Part shown: positions 17,692 through 25,865 of the stretch, piece after piece
Layout of the letters: every line of letters begins with the position of its first letter
Position numbering within the stretch: position 1 is the stretch's first letter
NCBI GenBank assembly: GCA_031268005.1
Contig: JAIRYA010000058.1
Coordinates: forward strand, 1-39,513
Reading direction: 5' to 3'
Length of the DNA: 39,513 nt
Source: Puniceicoccales bacterium
Lineage (GTDB): Bacteria > Verrucomicrobiota > Verrucomicrobiia > Opitutales > LL51
Notes under the pieces: model-generated
The model's input: the letters and a program-made list of their open reading frames with translations, nothing else
The model's database searches: none
Told to the model about the DNA's origin: nothing
Position numbers and translations under genes: made by a program

Positions 17692-18852
17692 TCATTGGAT
17701 GAGTGCACTTTGAATCCAGTTTAGGACATCATTTTGTGGCTCCGCTGACAATAGTTGCCGCAATTCTTCCCCATCCCTCTGTGCCTGCGCTAAAATTTCC
17801 GGATTATTTAAACAATCCCGCATGGCACTACAAATCAGTTTCGGTTTTGCGGAAAATTGTAAAAACTCACGGGCCGATTCCCGATTTAGAAGAATATTCG
17901 CGATGTGTAGAAATTTCACCCTTATCAATAGCTTTGCCAATCCGTAGGTGATGGTGCTGGCTTTATAAACGATCACACCCGGAATGCCTGCAAGGGCACA
18001 ATTGAGCGCCATGGTCCCCGAACTCATTAGGGATGCGCAAACCGAAAGTGTACGCGTTCCACTTTGGACAAAGGAAATGGATAAATTTTTATATCTCTTG
18101 CAAATATTTTGCAAAATTTCCAAAATATCGTCATCGGGATAGAGCGTAAGCAACTCCCCCACTTCACCCCATTTTTTGAGCCGATCAATGGAATCGAGCA
18201 TGGTGGGAAAAATCTTTTTTACCGCCGCTTTTCGGCTTCCCGGCAACAGAAGAATTGGTCCATTGGAATTATAAGTTATTGGTAATACGTAATCTCCATC
18301 TAAAAACGGATGGCCCAAAAATTGCACATCCAGGTCCGTATCCTTGTAATAGGCTTTCTCGAAGGGAAAAATAGTTCCAAGCGCATCAATGTATTTCGCG
18401 ATGGAAAAACGACGCTTCGCCTTCCATGCCCAGATTTGGGGACTAATGTAGTGGTATAATTTTACATTTCCACCCGCTTTGTGGCTTACCCCTCGTCGGA
18501 ATAATTCCTTAGCAATGCGCAAATTAAGTCCCGGAAAATCCACAAAACAGACCGCTTTAGGGCGATAGCGCTCGACCCAATCGCAGGTTATTTTTAAAAA
18601 TTTTGCAAAAAAACGAATATTGCGCAGGACTTCTCCAATGCCTACAACCGAAAATTCCACCAAATTAAAGAGAAAACTGATGCCCGTTCTTTCGAGATTA
18701 TCGCCTCCAATTGCACAAATATTATAATGGGGATATTCGATTTTCAATTTTTTAACCAATGCTGCGCCATGTTCATCGCCGGAGTATTCTCCAGCAATGA
18801 TCAGCAAATCGGGGTAATCCGCCACCACTTCATTGAATGTGATTTTTTGCAT
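17692..18852 (-). CDS. lpxB: Lipid-A-disaccharide synthase
   Basis: LpxB (glycosyltransferase family 19) joins UDP-diacylglucosamine to lipid X in lipid A synthesis at the inner membrane. The family N-terminus IIAGEYSGDEHGAALVKKL is present, as is IGGDNLERTGISFLF. Further on come the YHYISPQIWAWKAKR segment, LLLPGSRKAAVKKIFPTML around residue 200, and the C-terminal donor-site region SGTMALNCALAGIPGVIVYKAS. Length 386 is normal. It starts two bases after the ychF stop, so the two are cotranscribed. Its presence shows a lipid-A-containing outer membrane. Confidence 0.95.
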   Translation of the reverse strand: MQKITFNEVVADYPDLLIIAGEYSGDEHGAALVKKLKIEYPHYNICAIGGDNLERTGISFLFNLVEFSVVGIGEVLRNIRFFAKFLKITCDWVERYRPKAVCFVDFPGLNLRIAKELFRRGVSHKAGGNVKLYHYISPQIWAWKAKRRFSIAKYIDALGTIFPFEKAYYKDTDLDVQFLGHPFLDGDYVLPITYNSNGPILLLPGSRKAAVKKIFPTMLDSIDRLKKWGEVGELLTLYPDDDILEILQNICKRYKNLSISFVQSGTRTLSVCASLMSSGTMALNCALAGIPGVIVYKASTITYGLAKLLIRVKFLHIANILLNRESAREFLQFSAKPKLICSAMRDCLNNPEILAQAQRDGEELRQLLSAEPQNDVLNWIQSALIQ

Positions 18853-18854
18853 GA

Positions 18855-19952
18855 CTATGTATTAAAACGAAAAACAACAACGTCGCCATCCTTAACTTCA
18901 TAATCCTTCCCCTCGAGGCGATATTTTCCAGCCTCTTTTGCAGCCAATGTCGATCCCGCGGCAACCAAATCCGCATAGCTAACGACCTCCGCCCTAATAA
19001 ACCCGCGCTCAAAATCCCCATGGATGATAGCGGCACATTGGGGCGCTCGCATCCCCAACCTAAAAGTCCAGGCGTGGACTTCCATTTCACCGGCCGTAAA
19101 ATAGGAAGCCAATCCCAGCAGATGGTAAGTGGATCGAATTAAATTGGAGACACCGCTATCTCGAACGCCGAAATCTAATAGATAGGCTTCCGCTTCTTCG
19201 GGAGAAAAATCGATCAAATCCGATTCCAATTGGGCACAGATGACGCAGCATTCTCCGCCATTTCTGGATTGCACATATTTTTTGACAGCCTCCGCAAAGG
19301 CATTGCCCTTCGCAATTTCACCCTCCGATACATTGCACGCATAAATAACGGGTTTCGAGGAAAGTAAATTGAAGGATTTGAGTAAAATTTTTTCCTCCTC
19401 ACTCATTTCCAGCGTATTGGCCGGATGACTTTGATTGAGATGATTTTGTAGGCGCCCTAGAAGTTCGACGACTTTGACCGCTTCTCCCTCATTGGCTCGA
19501 GATTTTTTTATATTTTTATTGATCTGATTTTCGACGGATTGCAAATCCGCTAAAATTAATTCCGTATGAATAATTTCAATGTCGCGAATGGGATCGATAG
19601 CGCCGGAACTGTGGATAATGTCGCTATTTTCAAAGCAACGTACCACGTGAATGATGGCATCGACCTCGCGAATATTCGCCAAAAATTTATTGCCGAGGCC
19701 CTCTCCCCGATTCGCACCGGCCACAAGCCCGGCGATGTCGACCATTTCAATGGCTGCGGGAACTAATTTATCCGTTTTGGCAATGGGCTTTAGAATTGCC
19801 AGGCGTTCATCGGGAACTTCAACGACGCCGACGTTGGGATCGATGGTGCAAAATGGGTAATTTTCAGCCTGTGCCTTACGCGTACGCGTCAGCGCATTGA
19901 AAAGCGTACTTTTCCCCACATTGGGCAATCCTACAATTCCAGCCTGTAACAT
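18855..19952 (-). CDS. ychF: YchF/Ola1-family ribosome-associated ATPase
   Basis: YchF is an Obg-related P-loop protein that prefers ATP and associates with ribosomes; it is implicated in stress and redox responses. G1 is [14 protein letters not shown] at residue 8 onward and G3 is DIAGLV near residue 71. The specificity motif is NVSE instead of NKxD, which is the YchF trait that allows ATP binding. A coiled-coil region follows, then a C-terminal TGS domain (about residues 280-363, with [16 protein letters not shown] and [15 protein letters not shown]). The 365-residue length is standard. It is the first gene of a ychF-lpxB pair. Confidence 0.96.
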   Translation of the reverse strand: MLQAGIVGLPNVGKSTLFNALTRTRKAQAENYPFCTIDPNVGVVEVPDERLAILKPIAKTDKLVPAAIEMVDIAGLVAGANRGEGLGNKFLANIREVDAIIHVVRCFENSDIIHSSGAIDPIRDIEIIHTELILADLQSVENQINKNIKKSRANEGEAVKVVELLGRLQNHLNQSHPANTLEMSEEEKILLKSFNLLSSKPVIYACNVSEGEIAKGNAFAEAVKKYVQSRNGGECCVICAQLESDLIDFSPEEAEAYLLDFGVRDSGVSNLIRSTYHLLGLASYFTAGEMEVHAWTFRLGMRAPQCAAIIHGDFERGFIRAEVVSYADLVAAGSTLAAKEAGKYRLEGKDYEVKDGDVVVFRFNT

Positions 19953-20151
19953 GACCTAAGGGTAAAAGAAATCCCTAAAATTTCGCAAGAATTTATGGCA
20001 AAAGGGCAATACTATTTTAGGGGCAATGAAAGATCCGAAAGACCGCGTCTCCCGAAGTAAGATCCCAGGGATTCACAGCACTTGGAAGAACCTTGAACTG
20101 CATTGCTTTTCGCCAAAGATGAAATTATAATTTAATTTTTACAAAATTTTA

Positions 20152-20179
20152 TTGCAAAAAAATAATACATTCCTATAAT
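20152..20179 (+). promoter_or_regulatory. Probable promoter of the SopB-like gene
   Basis: TTGCAA (20152-20157), a 16-base spacer, and a perfect TATAAT (20174-20179). ATG 20188 begins only 9 bases after the -10 box, so transcription would start within one or two bases of the start codon. No Shine-Dalgarno is present. This predicts a leaderless or nearly leaderless message. Confidence 0.5.
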
Positions 20180-20187
20180 TGTAAATT

Positions 20188-22197
20188 ATGAATAATCGTA
20201 TTGATTTAGGAAATGGAAGTCCCCCAGGCTTTAGTGGAGCTAATGGTAGTGAAAAGAAAAACCAAATTAATGCTAATTTACATTTCAAAAACGGTAAAAA
20301 TTTTACGATTCATATAAAAATGAAAGATGGGGAAAAGCCTATCGGGATGCAAAGTAGATTTAGTGATTTTTTTACTTTAAAAACCAAAACCATGAAAAAA
20401 TTGGCTGAAAGAAAAACTTTTTCGCCCGCAAAAGCTCGAGCGGCAATGAAAGGTATTGCTAAATACTTTACAAAAAATTGCCAAAGAAAAAACGCAGAAA
20501 AAACAAATGCCATTGAAGAAACATTTAGAAAAAGTGTAACTGAAAAAAAAGTCGACGATGAAATTATTAAAAGTCTTCAGGAGAGCTATGGGCCGGAAAA
20601 ATTAGAAGAAATGCAAAAAGAGAAAGACAAGAAAATTTTTTCTAAAGAGAATCTAGAAGATTGGAGCAATCTTATGGTCGAAATTTTAAAAAAAGCAGGC
20701 AATGATCCATATGTTTCCATATCATCCGAAAACCAGAATTCCGTTGCAAATTTTAAGATAAAAGCCGAAAATTCTCACACAACTCTCCCAGACCCACCTT
20801 CAAAAGATGAAATTTTAAAAAGTGCTAAAACATTAAAAAAAGAACTTATTAAAGAACTGGACAAACTTTCACCGGGAAATGGTGAGAAACTTTTCAAAAA
20901 GTACTATCCTAAGGCCTTAAGCGATAATGATGCTTGGAAACCTTTTCAAAAAAACATAAAACTCTTTACAAAAAACGGAGATCAAAAAAATTTCACCGCT
21001 TTCCTTGAGCCGGCAAATGGGATGGGATGCTTTAGCTATTTGGCAAAACCAGAAGAACCAAAAGATCCAGAAAAACCAAAGGGTGTTTCCTCCATGGAAC
21101 GCTTAGTTCCACATGCCATGAATTTATGGGAAACAAAAATTTCGACTAATTCAGATGAGAATCAGTCGTCTTCTCAAGATAAGCTGCTTTTCCGAGGCAT
21201 TCGCCATGGGAGCACAGGGGGAAATGAAGACGCGAGCAAAGAAATTATAACGGCTTGTTTGGTGCAAAAATTAGGGGGAATTAATGTTCTCGAAGACTCT
21301 ATGAAAGAGAATAATACGCAAGAAGAAAATGGATCAAAGGAGAAACCATTTTCTTTGACAATGAGCAACATTCAACTTATGACGGCAGGGATTTCCGGCG
21401 ATGGCGATATGCCGAAAAATCAAATGGAAACATTTCAAAAACTGGCAAAGGAATCACCCCTGGAATTGCAAATTCCCACACCGGGAGGAAAGCCGGTTTA
21501 TGTGAAATTTGAGTATATAGGATTTAATTATGGCGTGAATTTACAACAATTCCACCTGCCGCCAACCGTCGTAAAAAATTTAACAAAAGAAAATGCTGCT
21601 GCGATGGAAATTTTTCTAGGTAATAGTAAATCTATTGCTGAAAAGAATTTTCATCCTAAAACATTTGAAGATATCGACTTAGAACAAGAAAAAGAACTCT
21701 TTGGCGATTCTGAAGTTGGAAAATTTTTGAATTCAGGTGCTTCCGATGCTGAGAAGAAAATCGTTGTTCAACTCGCCCATCAAATTGCGGACATATTGGA
21801 ATCGGGGAAATATAAGACCGACGAATCCGAACCCTATGCCCTACCAGCACGACTAGTGCTATTGAGCGAAAAATTAGGATTGTCAACAACATACAATTGC
21901 AAAAGCGGAAAGGATAGAACGGGAATAGCAAGTATTGAAATCAATCACTTAGCGACGGAAATTGAAATGAATGGGGGGATTGTCCCCGAACCTTACCATC
22001 CCTTGGATGATCGCGAAAAGTTCAATTTAAACGAAATTAAAAATGAGAGTGGATCCGGTGAGATTACGAAAATAAACACGGGATGGGAAGGATTTAAAAT
22101 TAAAGATGCCATGTTATCCGTAAAAAATATATTCAAAGGGGTTAAAAATAGAATGGGTGATGTTCGAGGTGCATCAAGCTTAGTTAAAGGTGGGTGA
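20188..22197 (+). CDS. SopB/IpgD-like inositol-phosphate phosphatase, candidate type III effector
   Basis: A 669-residue protein with the active-site signature NCKSGKDRTGIAS near residue 572, a Cys-X5-Arg phosphatase loop. This sequence is the hallmark of Salmonella SopB/SigD and Shigella IpgD, effectors that dephosphorylate host phosphoinositides. ALPARLVLLSEKLGLSTTYN just before it and ITKINTGWEGFKIKDA after it also follow the family pattern. A GIRHGST segment near residue 337 may belong to the same domain. The first 230 residues are lysine-rich and helical, without a Sec signal, as expected for an N-terminal secretion and chaperone-binding region. The gene is AT-rich and lies alone between ychF and a small gene of opposite direction. 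The catalytic domain call is strong; translocation into host cells is inferred. Confidence 0.78.
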   Translation: MNNRIDLGNGSPPGFSGANGSEKKNQINANLHFKNGKNFTIHIKMKDGEKPIGMQSRFSDFFTLKTKTMKKLAERKTFSPAKARAAMKGIAKYFTKNCQRKNAEKTNAIEETFRKSVTEKKVDDEIIKSLQESYGPEKLEEMQKEKDKKIFSKENLEDWSNLMVEILKKAGNDPYVSISSENQNSVANFKIKAENSHTTLPDPPSKDEILKSAKTLKKELIKELDKLSPGNGEKLFKKYYPKALSDNDAWKPFQKNIKLFTKNGDQKNFTAFLEPANGMGCFSYLAKPEEPKDPEKPKGVSSMERLVPHAMNLWETKISTNSDENQSSSQDKLLFRGIRHGSTGGNEDASKEIITACLVQKLGGINVLEDSMKENNTQEENGSKEKPFSLTMSNIQLMTAGISGDGDMPKNQMETFQKLAKESPLELQIPTPGGKPVYVKFEYIGFNYGVNLQQFHLPPTVVKNLTKENAAAMEIFLGNSKSIAEKNFHPKTFEDIDLEQEKELFGDSEVGKFLNSGASDAEKKIVVQLAHQIADILESGKYKTDESEPYALPARLVLLSEKLGLSTTYNCKSGKDRTGIASIEINHLATEIEMNGGIVPEPYHPLDDREKFNLNEIKNESGSGEITKINTGWEGFKIKDAMLSVKNIFKGVKNRMGDVRGASSLVKGG

Positions 22198-22234
22198 ATT
22201 TTATTTATTTTTCGCAATAATACAAAACTTATGA

Positions 22235-22558
22235 TCACTCCCCAACGGTGACAATCGCCGTCCAATCATCGCCCACAAAAACCCCTAATTTTCCATGTTC
22301 GATCGATTTTTTATCCAGTAATTCCGTAATCGATCGCATTTCTCCGCCTTGAATTTCCTCTGGATTTTCGCCCGCCACTTTGCGAATGAACATATTTTCA
22401 GGCAAATCAAAGGACTCACCATTTCGCACAAAGGAACGCTTATAGCCCAGTAGCATCAATGCGCGATGTATTTTCCCATTGTTTTCCTCGGAGTCGTGAA
22501 AAATTGTCACTAAAAAATCTTTTAAACCTTCCATAATCCCTGCGACGAAATATTCCAT
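22235..22558 (-). CDS. Small acidic protein of unknown function
   Basis: A 107-residue product beginning MEYFVAGIMEGLKDFLVTIF, with an acidic C-terminal part (ENPEEIQGGEMRSITELLDKK, GVFVGDDWTAIVTVGE). No family is recognised. The frame is open further upstream to 22681, but that extension lies over the palindromic repeat copy C and is low-complexity, so it is not used. ATG 22534 is an alternative start with a nearby CAGGG. The gene is convergent with the SopB-like gene, follows the lptF-like gene on the same strand, and might be cotranscribed with it. Size and acidity would suit a secretion chaperone, but no chaperone motif was seen. Confidence 0.5.
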   Translation of the reverse strand: MEYFVAGIMEGLKDFLVTIFHDSEENNGKIHRALMLLGYKRSFVRNGESFDLPENMFIRKVAGENPEEIQGGEMRSITELLDKKSIEHGKLGVFVGDDWTAIVTVGE

Positions 22559-22617
22559 ATGAAAATGTGTTCTTTTTGCAAAACAAAAACAAAACAAAAA
22601 ATGGAGACTGCTTCCCA

Positions 22618-22680
22618 GGGGGTATTTGCCCTTAGAATCCACGCCAGGAGATCTGTTTCCTGGGACCCCTCCCGTGCCCA
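22618..22680. repeat. Intergenic palindrome repeat, partial copy C
   Basis: Bases 22627-22650 match the left end of copy A (TTGCCCTTAG, ATCC, CGCCAGGAGA) with few differences. The H1 hairpin persists at 22644-22663 with an 8-bp stem (CCAGGAGA against TTTCCTGG) and a 4-base loop. The later hairpins of copies A and B are missing. The copy ends about 10 bases before the stop codon of the lptF-like gene, downstream of it in transcription. Confidence 0.6.
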
Positions 22681-22690
22681 TGAAAAGCTT

Positions 22691-23794
22691 TCAGTGGCGA
22701 CACAATTTCCAGCACATGCCTATCCCTAGAGTTTGTAGCAAAATATTGGGAAGCCAAACGATTAATTCGGGATGTAGCCGGGGTCTTTCCGCCAGGGATG
22801 ACAAAATCATCATCAAAAAATAATAAATTATGCAAATTAATAGGGCAATGGCCACATTGAGCGACGTTCCCCTTCGATTCCATTTAACGGCCAGGGGAAG
22901 CGCCAGGAGGACGAGCACTAAAATTGAAAACGCCATCGCACACTGGGTCTGGATATTGACGGTCAGCTCCATTTGTTTTCGAAAATCACCCTCTCGAATA
23001 CTCTGCCTGCGCAATACTAGCATTTCCGAAAGTGTCATGTGACGAATCTTTTTACGCGTTTGCATGCTTTTAAAAATATTTTCCATGGATAGATCGTAGG
23101 ATAATTCCCTAAAGGAAACCAAAGGTGCATCCTTTCCCTCGGAAAGTGCTTTTTCAGCCGTCCCCTCCGATAGGGTTAGTGTAAGCGCTTGCTTTTGCTC
23201 ATCGTAGCTAAGCGTACCGCATTTGGCATGGATATAGGAGTCAACTTTTTCTTGATCGTCGATTTTCCAGAGGTGAAAATCATTCAATTGCCCATGATCC
23301 AAACTTTGCACAAAAATAATATACCCTGGAAAATCGCGAATAAATTGCTGTGGCGTCACAAATCGCAGGGGTTCCTCGCGAATAATATTTTGAATCTTAG
23401 TTTTAACCCTAGAAATCGCCAGGGGTGCGTAGTGGAAATTGACCATCAGAGATAGCAAAGTCCCACAGCCGGCTAAGAATAAGATGGAAGAAAATATTTT
23501 CAATGGACCTATTCCGGAACTTTTCAGCGCAATAAACTCACGATTGGCGGACATCTCCCCCAGCGTCAATAGCGTCGCCGTAACGAAGCCAAAGGGAAGG
23601 GCATAGGAAACCATCGAAGGCAGTAGGGTCACCATTAAAAAAATACAATTTTCCAGGGAAAGTTTTCCTCCGGAAAGTAAATCCATCATACTCTTCATCA
23701 TATTTCCAAGGGCAAGTACTCCGGCAAAAAATATAATTGTCAGAATCAAATGGAATAAAAATTGTCTCAATATGTACTGATGAAGAAGTCGCAC
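22691..23794 (-). CDS. LptF/LptG-family lipopolysaccharide export permease
   Basis: LptF and LptG form the membrane part of the LptB2FG transporter that lifts LPS from the inner membrane toward the outer surface. The 367-residue protein has the YjgP/YjgQ layout. Two N-terminal membrane segments contain the MRLLHQYILRQFLFHLILTI start and YALPFGFVTATLLTLGEMSANREFIALKSSG. A periplasmic jellyroll domain spans about residues 130-270. Further membrane segments end near residue 360. The cytoplasmic coupling element EMSANREFIALKSSGI is typical. The start is GTG. Only one of the LptF/LptG pair is in the window, and which of the two it is cannot be settled by eye, although the N-terminal layout slightly favours LptF. 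Confidence 0.88.
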   Translation of the reverse strand: MRLLHQYILRQFLFHLILTIIFFAGVLALGNMMKSMMDLLSGGKLSLENCIFLMVTLLPSMVSYALPFGFVTATLLTLGEMSANREFIALKSSGIGPLKIFSSILFLAGCGTLLSLMVNFHYAPLAISRVKTKIQNIIREEPLRFVTPQQFIRDFPGYIIFVQSLDHGQLNDFHLWKIDDQEKVDSYIHAKCGTLSYDEQKQALTLTLSEGTAEKALSEGKDAPLVSFRELSYDLSMENIFKSMQTRKKIRHMTLSEMLVLRRQSIREGDFRKQMELTVNIQTQCAMAFSILVLVLLALPLAVKWNRRGTSLNVAIALLICIIYYFLMMILSSLAERPRLHPELIVWLPNILLQTLGIGMCWKLCRH

Positions 23795-23937
23795 GAATTT
23801 CCCAATGGGGTTTATTTTAGGATCTCATCTCCAAATACGAGAAAATATTGCACCAAAATGGCGCAATGTCACAAAATTTTCGAAAAATTTTATAAACAGT
23901 ATTGACAGACGATAAAAATTTTTAGGAGTTAACTACC

Positions 23938-23976
23938 ATGATTTTTATATCATTTTTTTACGTTTATGGCAGATGA
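23938..23976 (+). CDS. Possible 12-codon upstream reading frame overlapping infA start
   Basis: A strong ribosome-binding site (TTAGGAGTTAA, 23922-23932) lies correctly placed before ATG 23938, not before the infA ATG at 23966. That ATG opens a 12-codon frame ([12 protein letters not shown]) whose TGA overlaps the first codons of infA in another frame. infA itself has only T-rich sequence before it. The arrangement suggests translation coupled through termination and reinitiation. A short hairpin (ATGAT/ATCAT, 23938-23953) could instead bring the site closer to infA. Confidence 0.4.
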   Translation: MIFISFFYVYGR

Positions 23977-24241
23977 TTGTATTGAAGTAACAGGAAAAGT
24001 AGTTGCCGTTCTTCCCGGAACGATGTTTCGCGTAGAGCTTGAGAATGGTCACCACGTTCTCGCCCACATTTCCGGAAAATTAAGGAAAAATTTTATCCGT
24101 CTCACCATCGGCGACAGTGTTCGCATGGAGGTGAGTCCCTACGACCTTGAAAGGGCACGCATAACGGTCCGCCTCAAAAATGCGGTTGTTCAAAAAAATA
24201 CGCCCATACATAGCTACGGTCCACGGCGTTCCTCCCGTTAA
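23966..24241 (+). CDS. infA: Translation initiation factor IF-1
   Basis: IF-1 binds the ribosomal A site during initiation. The product is an S1/OB-fold protein with [56 protein letters not shown], the full family core. At 91 residues it carries an 18-20 residue basic tail ([16 protein letters not shown]) beyond the usual 72. The reading frame has a stop (TGA 23939-23941) just upstream, so it cannot start earlier. The nearest Shine-Dalgarno serves a short overlapping frame. mnmE follows after 15 bases and is probably in the same transcript. A TTGACA hexamer at 23904-23909 may be part of the promoter. Confidence 0.93.
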   Translation: MADDCIEVTGKVVAVLPGTMFRVELENGHHVLAHISGKLRKNFIRLTIGDSVRMEVSPYDLERARITVRLKNAVVQKNTPIHSYGPRRSSR

Positions 24242-24256
24242 ATTCCCATTGTAGTC

Positions 24257-25603
24257 ATGTCCGACACGATTGTTGCTTTGTCCACACCCTTTGGTTTATC
24301 GGCAATTGCAAAAATTCGTGTGAGTGGACCGGCTGTAAAAATACTCCTTAAAAAGTACTTTTTCAAGGAAAATCCGGTGTCTCATTTGGCATTTTTGGCT
24401 CATTACAAAGCCATTTCCGGAAAAATCCTCGACCAGGTCATCGTATTATTTTTTACCGGTGAGCATTCCTACACCGGCGAAGACTCCATGGAGATCGATT
24501 GCCACGGGAATCCGCTCATCATTCGATCGATTCTGGAGGATCTCCAACTTTTTGGATGTCGAATTGCCGAACCGGGAGAATTTACGAAACGAGCCTATTT
24601 GAATCACAAAATTGATCTTTGCCAGGCGGAAGCGGTTTTGGATGTTATTCATGCGACCAATGAGAGTGCCCTTGAAATTTCTCAGAGGCAATTGCAAGGC
24701 ACACTCAGTGAAAAAATTTTCCATCTCGACGACGCTTTACTCTCGTTGCTAGCTGAAATTGAAGCGCGCATTGACTTTGCGGACGAAGGGCTCGAATTCG
24801 ACGAAAAAATTTTGGAAAAATTGATCGAAACATTGGATAAAATTGAAAAAATCATCCATAGTCACAAATTTCGGAGGACATTGCTCAATGGAATTTTGGT
24901 TGCGATTGTGGGTCATCCTAATGCGGGAAAAAGTAGCTTGCTCAATGCATTACTGAACGAGGAACGGGCACTTGTGAGCGACATTCCGGGAACAACCCGC
25001 GATTTCATCAGCGAAAACATTAGCTGCGAAGGATTTCCGATAAAAATTATCGATACGGCCGGTCTGCGTGCGACAAACGATAGCATGGAACGGCTGGGCA
25101 TAAAAAAAACTCTGGAAAATATTCACCGGGCTGACCTCTGCCTAGTTGTCGTCGACCAAAATAATCCCCAGCCCCTCGAAAAGGAGACCATCGCAGAGCT
25201 TGGGAAAAAAACATGTATTTTGGTGATCAATAAAATGGATCTCGAAAAAAAATCGCCATTTCTTCTTCCCAAAGAGTTCCAAAATTTTCCGCAAATATCC
25301 ATCGCCGCTAAGCACGGCATCGCCATGGATGCGCTCAAGTCGATCATCGTAAAAAATATTCATAAAAATAGGCTTCTCCCACGGGATATGGACATTGCGA
25401 TTAACGAACGCCACCGCGAAATTTTTCAAAATGTTGGCGATCTCATTTCTTCCGCAAAAAATACTCTCGAAAATCAGCAATCCTACGAATTATGTGCCAG
25501 TGACCTGAGACTTGCCTTGGAAACGCTTGGCCATATTACGGGAAAATATAATACGGAGGAGATGTTGGCAAAAATTTTCAATCAGTTTTGCATCGGAAAA
25601 TAA
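24257..25603 (+). CDS. mnmE: tRNA modification GTPase MnmE (TrmE)
   Basis: With MnmG, MnmE installs the 5-(carboxymethyl)aminomethyl group on U34 of certain tRNAs. Domains in order: an N-terminal folate-binding region with DTIVALSTPFG and GEDSMEIDCHG, a helical region, then an inserted G domain. The G domain has G1 GHPNAGKSSLLNALL near residue 216, G2/G3 PGTTRDFI...DTAGLR, and G4 NKMD near residue 330. The protein ends in FNQFCIGK, which includes the essential C-terminal CxGK motif. The 448-residue length is normal. It is the second gene after infA. Confidence 0.97.
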   Translation: MSDTIVALSTPFGLSAIAKIRVSGPAVKILLKKYFFKENPVSHLAFLAHYKAISGKILDQVIVLFFTGEHSYTGEDSMEIDCHGNPLIIRSILEDLQLFGCRIAEPGEFTKRAYLNHKIDLCQAEAVLDVIHATNESALEISQRQLQGTLSEKIFHLDDALLSLLAEIEARIDFADEGLEFDEKILEKLIETLDKIEKIIHSHKFRRTLLNGILVAIVGHPNAGKSSLLNALLNEERALVSDIPGTTRDFISENISCEGFPIKIIDTAGLRATNDSMERLGIKKTLENIHRADLCLVVVDQNNPQPLEKETIAELGKKTCILVINKMDLEKKSPFLLPKEFQNFPQISIAAKHGIAMDALKSIIVKNIHKNRLLPRDMDIAINERHREIFQNVGDLISSAKNTLENQQSYELCASDLRLALETLGHITGKYNTEEMLAKIFNQFCIGK

Positions 25604-25789
25604 AACCTTCCAGGGAAATAAAGTTTAATGTGAGATGCCGTCCCCTAGCCGCAGAGGAGACTAGCTAAGGTTTCTTCTCAAAACTCCGCATTCGCCTCAA
25701 ATTTCGCAGGGAATCATGGTAACTCTCCTCCATATTATTTCTTTGCAATTTTTAAAATATTCCTAGATTGGATGAAAATTTCTGTGACA

Positions 25790-25813
25790 GGAGAGCCGCT
25801 TAGGCGACTCTCC
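25790..25813. repeat. Isolated hairpin GGAGAGCCGC/GCGACTCTCC
   Basis: Ten-base arms with one mismatch surround the loop TTAG. It lies in the 262-base gap between the convergent mnmE and SPFH genes. No T-run follows on either strand, so a classical terminator is doubtful. The core resembles hairpin H1 of the palindrome repeats (GGAGAC/GTCTCC), and it may be a relic of that family. Confidence 0.4.
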
Positions 25814-25865
25814 CTTTGGATGGATGGTTTTACTTTTGGGAAATTTTTTAAAAAATGCCATCTTC

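Noticed and set aside
22559-22681. N-terminal extension of the small gene at 22235-22558 up to ATG 22681
   Set aside because: The extra 41 residues lie over the palindromic repeat copy C and a low-complexity CAAAA tract, and there is no ribosome-binding site.
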